Shown one piece after another: positions 17,974 to 24,299 of a stretch of DNA of 28,051 nt; within the stretch, counting starts at the first letter, position 1; the number at the start of each line of letters is the position of its first letter. The DNA is from Deltaproteobacteria bacterium UBA2385 (GTDB taxonomy: Bacteria; Myxococcota_A; UBA796; UBA2385). Made by a program: the position numbers and the translations under genes. The notes under the pieces were generated by a model. It searched no databases. It was not told the DNA's origin and saw only the letters and a list, made by a program, of their open reading frames with translations. The stretch spans positions 1-28,051 of the forward strand of contig DDSR01000393.1 of the NCBI GenBank assembly GCA_002343455.1. Reading direction: 5' to 3'.

Positions 17974-18630
17974 TCACTTGTGACAGGTGTAGCAGTCCTT
18001 CATCTCGGCCCGGCGGAGCTCCGCCTGTGCGCCGTAGTTCTCGTCCACGCTGGGGTGGGTCTTGTGGCACTCGAGGCACCAACCCATGTTCAGCGAGGAA
18101 ACACGCTGCGCCACGGTCATGGTCTCCTTGACCTGGCCGTGGCACTCTTCGCATTGCACGCCCGCGGTGACGTGACGCTTGTGGTTGAAGTACACGAAGT
18201 CCGGGAGGTCGTGTACCTTCACCCAGGGGATCTCTTCGCCGCGCTCCCAGTAGCCCTTGAGCTTCTCGAGCTCGGGCCGATCCGTCGCGTCCACCACCTT
18301 GTGGCAGCCCATGCAGGTCTCGGTCGGCGGGACGCCCGCGTGGATCGACTTGCGGGCCATCGTGTGGCAGTACTCACACTGGATGTTCAGCGTGCCCGCA
18401 TGAAGCATGTGGGAGTACTGGATGGGCTGCTCGATGATCTCGTTGGGGTCGACCCGACCGAAGGCCACGTGCCGACCCGAAGGGTGCGGCAGCAGGTCGT
18501 GGGTGGCGAGGGGAAAGGCCTCGTCCTCGGCCGGGCTGTCAGCCTGGACCTGGCTGTTCCACAGGACCATGGCGCATACGGAGGCCAGGACAGGCGTGGC
18601 CAGCATCAGGGTGCGCTTGAGTTGGCTCAT
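17974..18630 (-). CDS. actA: Alternative complex III pentaheme cytochrome c subunit ActA
   Basis: The 218-residue product has an uncleaved-anchor-like or signal segment (about residues 8-30) and five CXXCH haem sites: Cys85 (CEYCH), Cys106 (CMGCH), Cys160 (CEECH), Cys185 (CLECH) and Cys213 (CYTCH). Isolated histidines at 74, 77, 150 and 153 lie in the QYSHMLHAG and FNHKRHV motifs and are likely axial ligands, as in cytochrome c7-like proteins. Five haems matches ActA of characterised alternative complex III. ATG 18630 has GGAG 5 nt upstream. It is the first gene of the operon; actB follows after 8 bp. Confidence 0.95.
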   Translation of the reverse strand: MSQLKRTLMLATPVLASVCAMVLWNSQVQADSPAEDEAFPLATHDLLPHPSGRHVAFGRVDPNEIIEQPIQYSHMLHAGTLNIQCEYCHTMARKSIHAGVPPTETCMGCHKVVDATDRPELEKLKGYWERGEEIPWVKVHDLPDFVYFNHKRHVTAGVQCEECHGQVKETMTVAQRVSSLNMGWCLECHKTHPSVDENYGAQAELRRAEMKDCYTCHK

Positions 18631-18840
18631 TCGATCTCCGGCTGAGGAGAGAGGCGTAAGCCCACCCAGCTCCTCGGAAGGGCGCCGCTCTAATGCCTCC
18701 CCGCTGCGCACACAAGGCTCACTTTTCAGCGCGCTCGCCATTTCTGCGTCAGGGCCCCGTCTGGCGGCGGGCGGAGGCCGCCAGAGAGGCCCGCGACCGC
18801 GCCGGCCGAGCGTCGGTTAGGCCCGCGGCAGGAGGCTACG
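18631..18840. other. Divergent intergenic region, largest gap in the window
   Basis: This 210-bp stretch separates actA (leftward) from a lipoprotein gene (rightward) and must hold promoters for both. It is slightly less GC-rich around 18720-18760, with a short CTTTTCAG run. I see no convincing -35/-10 pair, no sigma54 GG-N10-GC element and no riboswitch-like structure. Just before 18841 is a strong AGGAGG ribosome-binding site. Confidence 0.4.
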
Positions 18841-19374
18841 ATGCGGATGAGTTCTCGATCCCTGGCGGTCGCGCTGGCCCTGCTGCTCTCGTTCGGCTGC
18901 CGGACGGCCTCGGCGCCGCCTCCGATCGCGGAGGCTCCCACCCCCGCTTCGGCCGAAGTCCCCGCGGCCCCGACGGCCCTGCCGGCCCCAGCAGCCCCGC
19001 CGGCCCTGCCGGCCCCAGCAGCCCTGCCCCTCCAAGAGGTCGACGTCGACGCCCTCTACGCCCAGTGTCGCGAGCGGGTCGAGGGACCCGAAGCCGACGG
19101 CGAGTGCAGCACCGACGCGGACTGCCGCACGGGCGGGTGCAGCGGCGAGGTCTGCGCCACGGTCGCCGCGGTCGAGGGCCTGATGGGCACCTGCGAGGTC
19201 CTGCCCTGCTTCTCCATCCTGAAGGAGTGCGGCTGCGTCGAGGGGCGCTGCTCCTGGAGCGTCGGTCCGCCCCAGCCCCGGGCCGACACCCCGCCGATCG
19301 TGCTGCCGCCCCGCTCCGAGCTGCCGTCTCACTCCGAGCAGCCAGGGGCCTCGACCCCCTCCGCGCCGGAGTAG
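18841..19374 (+). CDS. Cys-rich lipoprotein, eight-cysteine-cluster type
   Basis: The 177-residue product has a lipoprotein-like signal (hydrophobic to Cys20, although SFGC is a poor lipobox) followed by a Pro/Ala-rich spacer. A compact Cys-rich domain then spans about residues 90-140: CSTDADCRTGGCSGEVC, then TC, PC, ECGC and RCSW. This arrangement resembles the eight-cysteine-cluster domain known from archaea and deltaproteobacteria, whose function is unknown to me. A Pro-rich tail ends the protein. ATG 18841 is preceded by AGGAGG 6 nt upstream, so the start is well supported. rsmD begins 5 bp after its stop, so the two are probably co-transcribed. Confidence 0.75.
   Translation: MRMSSRSLAVALALLLSFGCRTASAPPPIAEAPTPASAEVPAAPTALPAPAAPPALPAPAALPLQEVDVDALYAQCRERVEGPEADGECSTDADCRTGGCSGEVCATVAAVEGLMGTCEVLPCFSILKECGCVEGRCSWSVGPPQPRADTPPIVLPPRSELPSHSEQPGASTPSAPE
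18974..19024 (+). repeat. Two-copy tandem repeat, 27-nt period, inside lipoprotein spacer
   Basis: A 24-nt block is repeated exactly at 18974-18997 and 19001-19024. It encodes two copies of the Ala/Leu/Pro unit ALPAPAAPP in the surface-exposed linker. The period is a multiple of three, so copy-number change would lengthen or shorten the linker without a frameshift. Confidence 0.8.
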
Positions 19375-19379
19375 CCCCG

Positions 19380-19925
19380 GTGCGCATCACGGGCGGCTCC
19401 TTGCGGGGGCGGCAGGTGCCCGCCCCGCCGGTCGACCACGTCCGTCCGACCGCCGAGCGAGTGCGCGAGGCCATCTTCTCGATGTTGGGGCAGGATCTCA
19501 GCGGACGGAGCGTCCTGGACGTCTGCGCCGGCTCCGGTCTGCTCGGCTTCGAGGCGCTCAGCCGGGGGGCCTCCTCCCTGACCCTGCTCGATCGTGACCC
19601 CCGGGTCCTGGCCCACCTGCGGCGCACAGTGCGGGAGCTGGGCCTCTCGGTCGAATTGCTGGGGGGAGAGGCCGAGCGCCTGCTGCGCGGCGACCGGCGC
19701 TGGGACCTGGTCCTGGTCGATCCCCCCTACGCCGATCCGCCCGAGCGCTGGCTGCTGCTGGCGGCACAGGTCTGCTCCTCGACGCTGCTGATCGAGCACC
19801 GCGCCGGGGCCGCGCTGCCCCCCGAGGCCGGCGGGCTGCTGCTGGACCGCCAGCGCCGCTACGGCGACAGCGCGGTGGCGATCTACCGACGCGCGGAGGC
19901 CGAGGAGCGAGGCGAGGGGAGCTGA
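19380..19925 (+). CDS. rsmD: 16S rRNA (guanine(966)-N(2))-methyltransferase RsmD
   Basis: RsmD methylates G966 of 16S rRNA in the small subunit using S-adenosylmethionine. The 181-residue product has the family N-terminus VRITGGSLRGRQV, then RPTAERVREAIFSML, the SAM-binding motif VLDVCAGSGLLGFEALSRGA, and the catalytic VLVDPPY (motif IV, N6/N2-methylase type). GTG 19380 puts the conserved RITGG at the very start and has GGAG 8 nt upstream, inside the preceding gene's stop region. The last 43 bp overlap the convergent Nudix gene. CoaD, a common neighbour of RsmD elsewhere, is not here. Confidence 0.93.
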   Translation: MRITGGSLRGRQVPAPPVDHVRPTAERVREAIFSMLGQDLSGRSVLDVCAGSGLLGFEALSRGASSLTLLDRDPRVLAHLRRTVRELGLSVELLGGEAERLLRGDRRWDLVLVDPPYADPPERWLLLAAQVCSSTLLIEHRAGAALPPEAGGLLLDRQRRYGDSAVAIYRRAEAEERGEGS

Positions 19926-20374
19926 CCGCTGTCCAGCCAGTCCAGCAGATCGCTGACGATCACGGAGTGGTCGAAGGCCAGCGCCAGCCCCTGCGGTCCG
20001 GCCTCCCCTCGGGCCAGCCGGCGCAGCTCCTCGCCGTGTACCACCGCGGCCTCGGCGGCGTCGTCGGCGCCGAGCGCCTCGCCCGGCGCGTCGACGATGT
20101 AGACCACGGACATGGTGTGGCGGCGCGGGTCGCGGGAGGGGTCGGAGTAGACGCCGAACAGGCAGCGCAGGCTGCCGACGAGGCCGGTCTCCTCGGTCAG
20201 CTCGCGGAGCGCGGCGTCCTCGACCCGCTCGCCCTCGTCCACGAAGCCCCCCGGCAGCGCCCAGCCCTGCGGAGGGTTCCGGCGCCTCACCAGGACCAGG
20301 CCCGGCTGGCCCTGGACCTCTCGCAGGACGAGGACATCGACGGTGGGCAGCGGTCCCTTGGGGGGCCAGGACAT
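19883..20374 (-). CDS. Nudix hydrolase, ADP-ribose pyrophosphatase-like
   Basis: The 163-residue product has a full Nudix box at about residues 42-64, GGFVDEGERVEDAALRELTEETGL, matching GX5EX7REUXEEXGU, so it should bind Mg2+ and cleave a nucleoside diphosphate linked to another group. The preceding PPQGWALPGG and the following GVYSDPSRDPRRH are typical of bacterial ADP-ribose pyrophosphatases; the substrate is inferred. I prefer ATG 20374, which has GGAG 8 nt upstream; an in-frame TTG at 20386 would add four residues. Its 3' end overlaps rsmD by 43 bp on the other strand. Confidence 0.88.
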   Translation of the reverse strand: MSWPPKGPLPTVDVLVLREVQGQPGLVLVRRRNPPQGWALPGGFVDEGERVEDAALRELTEETGLVGSLRCLFGVYSDPSRDPRRHTMSVVYIVDAPGEALGADDAAEAAVVHGEELRRLARGEAGPQGLALAFDHSVIVSDLLDWLDSGQLPSPRSSASARR

Positions 20375-20463
20375 GGGGAGCTCCAATGCGGCGGGCCCAG
20401 CATGATATTCCTCCCCGGGACCGACGTCGCCTTGGACGGGCGGCGCAAATCTCGGGGTGCAGG

Positions 20464-21786
20464 ATGGGTCAGCGGGTGGTGATCGGAGTCGGACCGGACG
20501 CGCTGCGTGCGGCCGCGGTGCTGTCGACGGCGGGGCACGCGGTGACCCTGCTGCAAGCGGGACCGGGTGCCAGCGGCCTCGTCCACCCGGATCTTCCTCA
20601 GAACACCGGGCGGATGCGCACCAGCGACGAGGTGCGCTCGGTGGCCGAGCAGGTCTTCGGCCCGCTGGTGGAGGCTCCGGGGATCGGGCGCGGGATCCAG
20701 CTCGCCGGCCGCACCTGGCACCTGCCGCTGCGCCGTCGGGACGCCCCGGTCTTCGGTCCGGCCGCCTGGCGGCTGCCCCTGGCCATGGGGTTGATCCAGG
20801 CGCGCAAGGAGCTCCGCTCCAGCGAGCTGTCCGGCACCGGCAAGGAAGAGCGCAGCTACCGCGACTGGGTGGTCCGCCGGATGGGCGAGCCGGCCTGGCG
20901 CCTGCTGCTGCAGCCCTGGGCCAGCCGCCGCTGGGGCGTCCCGGCCGAGCAGCTCGGCGCCGCCCTGGCCCGTCATCACCACGCCATCGCCGACCGCGGC
21001 CCCCACCAGGTCGCCGGCGGGCGCAGCCAGGTCTCGCTGGAGGCTGCCGAGCAGGCCATCCTGGCCAGCGGGGGGCAGGTCCGCAGCGGGGTCCGGGTCG
21101 AGGGCATCGAGCTGAAGGGGGACCGGGTCGCCTCGGTGCGGCTGGCCGGCGGCGAGCAGGTGCCGGTCGAGGGCCCGCTATGGGTGGCCCGCGGGCCGGC
21201 GACGGTGCTCTCCTGGCTGCCCGAGCCCCTGCGCGAGCCGCTGGAGCGGGACGCCGAGGGCCTCGTCAGCGCCGACCTGCTGGTGCTCTGCCTGAAGGGA
21301 GAGGTCGACGGCCTGCCCGAAGAGCTGCACGTGCTGGACAAGGACGCCCCCTTCTGGGGCGTGATCTCACCCTACGGCATCAAGGAGTACGCCCTCTTCC
21401 TCTCCACCCTGCGCGCGGACCAGCCGACCCCCGACCTCGACGGCCTCGCGCGCGAGTCGGCCGAGGCCGCCCGGCGCCTGGGCATCGGCAGCTTCTCCGA
21501 CCAGGAGCCCCGGCTGGAGCGGCTGGTCGAGTTCCAACCCGCCTGGACCCAGGGCGCCCACGCCCGCTTTCACAGGCTGGTCAACCTCTTCGAGGACCAC
21601 GGGATCGTCCTGGTCGGGCGGACCGGCGCCTTCAGCCCGCTGGACGCCGGCGGCGAGGTCGAGCTCGCGCTGGCCCTGCGCGATCAGGACCGGCCGGATC
21701 TGCGCGGGGTGCTTCGCCGGATCGCCGATCCCCCCGCGCGGCTGGACGATCTGCGGGTCTCTCTGCGGCCCTTCATTCAGCAATAG
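20464..21786 (+). CDS. Divergent FAD/NAD(P)-binding amine-oxidase-like protein
   Basis: The 440-residue product has the overall layout of protoporphyrinogen-oxidase or UDP-galactopyranose-mutase-like flavoproteins. An N-terminal Rossmann-like unit (VVIGVGPDALRAAAVLSTAGHAVTLLQ) is followed by a central variable domain and a C-terminal closing motif GIVLVGRTGAFSPLDAGGEVELALAL. The dinucleotide fingerprint is imperfect: the third glycine is Ala, and the acidic residue ending the second strand is Gln. FAD binding is therefore uncertain. ATG 20464 was chosen as the first Met before the Rossmann strand; the ribosome-binding site is weak (GGGTG). The gene is divergent from the Nudix gene. No haem or carotenoid genes are nearby to suggest a substrate. 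Confidence 0.7.
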   Translation: MGQRVVIGVGPDALRAAAVLSTAGHAVTLLQAGPGASGLVHPDLPQNTGRMRTSDEVRSVAEQVFGPLVEAPGIGRGIQLAGRTWHLPLRRRDAPVFGPAAWRLPLAMGLIQARKELRSSELSGTGKEERSYRDWVVRRMGEPAWRLLLQPWASRRWGVPAEQLGAALARHHHAIADRGPHQVAGGRSQVSLEAAEQAILASGGQVRSGVRVEGIELKGDRVASVRLAGGEQVPVEGPLWVARGPATVLSWLPEPLREPLERDAEGLVSADLLVLCLKGEVDGLPEELHVLDKDAPFWGVISPYGIKEYALFLSTLRADQPTPDLDGLARESAEAARRLGIGSFSDQEPRLERLVEFQPAWTQGAHARFHRLVNLFEDHGIVLVGRTGAFSPLDAGGEVELALALRDQDRPDLRGVLRRIADPPARLDDLRVSLRPFIQQ

Positions 21787-22429
21787 GCAGGCCGTACTGC
21801 TCGCGCAGCAAGGCGCGGGCCCGGTCGATCCCCCCCTCCAGCCAGGGCAGGCCGTCGGAGCTGAGCGAGCGGGTGTCGACCCGATCCTGCCTCGCCTCCA
21901 GCTTCAGCTCGCCCTCCAGCCGGCAGCGGTTCTCGCCCGACAGCCAGATCCGCCAGCGCCAGGCCTCTCCCTGCTGCTCCAGGACGCGCAGCGCGCCGGG
22001 GTCCTCCGCCGGGCTCGGACCCAGCGGGTCGCCCAGGCAGGCGCGGAGCAGCAGGGAGGCCGACGACCACTCGGCCTGCCAGGACTCCGGGGGATCCAGG
22101 CGGAGCAGCTCCGGGCCGCTCCGCAGCAGCAGCAGGGTGGCGCCCGTGGACTCGCTGCGAAAGCGCTCCAACACGCAGGGCTCCCGGCCCTTGCAGCGGG
22201 AGAGGGCCTCGCGGGCGCCGGGCAGGACCGCCCCCTCGGCGACCGACCCTTCAGAGGCAGAGCCCTCGACCCGGTCGGTTCGGGCCCAGAGCTCGGTCGC
22301 GGGGACCGACGAGGGCGTGCTCATCGGCGGGGTGGAGACCGTCGGGGGGAGGGCCGGAGGGGGCTCGGACCGACCGCAGGCGCTCAGCCCGCCCGCCAGC
22401 AGGATCAGGAGCGGCGAGCCGACGCTCAA
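21773..22429 (-). CDS. Hypothetical lipoprotein with TTG start
   Basis: The 218-residue product has a lipoprotein signal (LLILLAGG then LSAC, with Cys18 lipidated) and a Pro/Ser/Thr-rich spacer. The globular part that follows has Cys pairs (SRCKGREPC, around residues 75-83) but no motif I recognise. The start TTG 22429 overlaps the stop of the upstream lipoprotein as TTGA, so translation probably depends on coupling; I see no independent ribosome-binding site. A later ATG (MSTPSSVP) would lose the signal peptide. The 3' end overlaps the convergent flavoprotein gene by 14 bp. Confidence 0.65.
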   Translation of the reverse strand: MSVGSPLLILLAGGLSACGRSEPPPALPPTVSTPPMSTPSSVPATELWARTDRVEGSASEGSVAEGAVLPGAREALSRCKGREPCVLERFRSESTGATLLLLRSGPELLRLDPPESWQAEWSSASLLLRACLGDPLGPSPAEDPGALRVLEQQGEAWRWRIWLSGENRCRLEGELKLEARQDRVDTRSLSSDGLPWLEGGIDRARALLREQYGLPIAE

Positions 22430-22899
22430 TAGGCGCTGCTGAGGTTGACGCAGTGGCCGACCGAGAAGCTGCCGCTGATGATCCCGCTGCCGAGCTGGAG
22501 CTCGGCCTCTCCGCTGACCTTGGAGTTCTCCTTGACCTTGTCGATGATCAGCAGGCCCGAGCTGACGTCGTCGATGTCGAAGGTGTCGCCCTCGCCGATC
22601 AGCCGGGCGGCCGAGACCGGGGAGACGCCCGAGACGTCGAAGGTGCCCTCGACGACGTCGGCGTTGTTGAAGGTGATCTGCAGGATGTCGAAGCTCTGGT
22701 CCCAGGGGACCTCGTCTTCGTCGTAGTTCTTGTTGACCCACCACAGATCCATGCAGTCGATGGCTTGGTTGGAGAAGACGATGAAGGGGCCGCCGAAGAA
22801 GCCCTGGACGGGGCTGAAGTCGCCTCCGGCGAGGTCTCCACCGATCCCACCGCAGGCGGGCAGGAGGAGCAGAGCGGGGAGGAGGAAGAGCGCGCGCAT
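22426..22899 (-). CDS. Small hypothetical lipoprotein
   Basis: The 157-residue product begins MRALFLLPALLLLPAC, a clear lipoprotein signal with Cys16. The mature part is acidic and rich in beta-type sequence (QITFNNADVVEGTFDVSG, SKVSGEAELQLGSGIISGSFSV). It has two further cysteines, in AIDCMDLWW and VGHCVN, that may form one disulfide. It resembles small outer-membrane beta-sandwich lipoproteins common in myxobacteria; no named family is recognised. ATG 22899 has GGAG 5 nt upstream. It is the first gene of a two-lipoprotein operon. Confidence 0.75.
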   Translation of the reverse strand: MRALFLLPALLLLPACGGIGGDLAGGDFSPVQGFFGGPFIVFSNQAIDCMDLWWVNKNYDEDEVPWDQSFDILQITFNNADVVEGTFDVSGVSPVSAARLIGEGDTFDIDDVSSGLLIIDKVKENSKVSGEAELQLGSGIISGSFSVGHCVNLSSAY

Positions 22900-22986
22900 G
22901 GAGACTCCGGGTGCCCGGTGGGGTGGTGGGGGAGGATATGCGGGCCGCTCGTCGGCCACAAGGCTGCGCCGTCGAGGAGAGGGGCC

Positions 22987-23766
22987 GTGTCCACAGATTG
23001 GCGACCGCAGCAGCTGCCTCGGGGGGGAGGGCGGATCCGCCTGGAGCGTCAGGGCGAGCTGGCCGAGCTGGTCCTCGACCACCCGCAGGCGCGCAACGCG
23101 GTCGGTCCGGGGATGATGGCCGACCTGGGCGAGGCGGTCGACCGACTGCAGCAGGAGCCGCCCCGAGCGCTGATCCTGCGAGGGGAGGGGAGCGCGGCCT
23201 TCTGCGCTGGCGGCGACCTGGCCGCGGTTCGCGGGAGCCTGCTGGGGGAGGGGGCCGCCGCGGGGATGCAGGCCTTCATGTCCGGCTGCCTGGATCGGGT
23301 GGAGGCGCTGCCCTGCCCGGTGATCGGTGCGGTCGAGGGGGTGGCCCTGGGCGGTGGTGCCGAGCTGCTGATGGCCTGCGACGTGGTGGTCGCGGGGCGC
23401 TCGGCCCGCCTGGGCTTCGTGCAGGCCCGCCTGGGCCTGAGCCCCGGCTGGGGCGGCGGCCTGCGGCTGCTGCGTCGGGTCGGCCGCCGGGCGAGCCTGC
23501 GGCTGCTGCTGGAGGCCGAGCCGCTGGAGGCCGAGGCCGCGCGGGGCATCGGCCTGGTGGACGAGGTGGTCGAGGATGGCGAGGCCGCCGCTCGGGCGCG
23601 GGCCCTGGCGCTTCAGCTCACCCGCCACCCGCCGCAGGCCGTCGCCGCCGCCCTCCGGCTGGTGCGGACCGGCTCCGCGGACGAAGAGCGGGCCGCCTTC
23701 CTGGAGCTGTGGGGCGGCGAGGCCCACCGCCAGGCGCTCGCGTCGCTCCGCCAGGGCCGACGGTGA
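22987..23766 (+). CDS. Crotonase-family protein, ethylmalonyl-CoA decarboxylase-like
   Basis: The 259-residue product is a normal-length crotonase. Oxyanion-hole motifs FCAGGDLAAVR and GVALGGGAELLMACD are present. Glu126 matches crotonase Glu144, but the residue at the place of Glu164 is Arg148 in FVQARLGLSPGWGG, so ordinary water addition to enoyl-CoA is unlikely. The FV-x4-G-x2-P-x-WGG pattern and the C-terminal ELWGGEAHRQAL resemble mammalian ECHDC1, a repair enzyme that decarboxylates ethylmalonyl-CoA and methylmalonyl-CoA; this is my recollection of that family, not an alignment. GTG 22987 has GGAGAGG upstream. The stop overlaps the next gene as GTGA. Confidence 0.8.
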   Translation: MSTDWRPQQLPRGGGRIRLERQGELAELVLDHPQARNAVGPGMMADLGEAVDRLQQEPPRALILRGEGSAAFCAGGDLAAVRGSLLGEGAAAGMQAFMSGCLDRVEALPCPVIGAVEGVALGGGAELLMACDVVVAGRSARLGFVQARLGLSPGWGGGLRLLRRVGRRASLRLLLEAEPLEAEAARGIGLVDEVVEDGEAAARARALALQLTRHPPQAVAAALRLVRTGSADEERAAFLELWGGEAHRQALASLRQGRR

Positions 23767-24299
23767 TCCTGCTCTGGCTCGCCCTGGCCTCCTGCTCCTG
23801 CCGCCGCACGGGCCCCGCAGCGCCCGTCGAGGACGCCCCCGCGGTCGAGCAGGTCCAGCCCGCCGGCCTCGTGGTCGCCGGGCGGTTCGTCGATGGTCGC
23901 TGGGGCTTCTCGGTGCCGGTGCCCGAGGGCTGGGTCGCCCGACCGGGGCGAGACGATGGCAGCATTCGCCTGACCCTCGTCCACGAAGCCTCCGGCAGCT
24001 GGCTGGAGGTCTGGGCCTTCAGCGGCGCGGCCGACGGGTTTCGGCCCCGCAGCGGCTGCCGCTGGACCTTCGTGGATCGGGCCCGCTACCGGGACCGTGG
24101 CGGCGCCGAGGCGCTGAGCGTGGGGAGCTGCACCCCGCTCCAGCCCGACGGCGCCCTGGTCCAAGGGTGGCTGATCCCCGGGCCAGGCGCGACCGCCCAG
24201 GTCGAGCTGCACCTGCCGGAGGGCGCGCTGGCCGAGGGTCGACGAGCGGCAGAGCCGGTGCTTCGGGACCTGCGCTTCGAGCCGGGTCTCGCGGACTAA
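23763..24299 (+). CDS. Small hypothetical lipoprotein
   Basis: The 178-residue product starts at GTG 23763, overlapping the crotonase stop as GTGA, so it is probably translated by coupling. A very short hydrophobic N-terminus runs to LASC (Cys11), a plausible but minimal lipoprotein signal without basic residues. The mature part contains GRFVDGRWGFSVPVPEGW, a motif seen in proteins that test for a folded beta-sandwich (PsbP/DUF1795-like), followed by a Cys pair (SGCRW and GSCTP). Function is unknown. Its end overlaps the convergent surface-protein gene by 4 bp. Confidence 0.65.
   Translation: MILLWLALASCSCRRTGPAAPVEDAPAVEQVQPAGLVVAGRFVDGRWGFSVPVPEGWVARPGRDDGSIRLTLVHEASGSWLEVWAFSGAADGFRPRSGCRWTFVDRARYRDRGGAEALSVGSCTPLQPDGALVQGWLIPGPGATAQVELHLPEGALAEGRRAAEPVLRDLRFEPGLAD

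Noticed and set aside
14843..17983. 1046-codon plus-strand frame opposite actB
   Set aside because: Shadow of ActB with no motif; the minus strand carries cluster cysteines and a Tat signal.
18974..19024. CRISPR-like or mobile repeat
   Set aside because: There are only two copies, without unique spacers, in frame within a Pro/Ala linker; it is a coding microsatellite.
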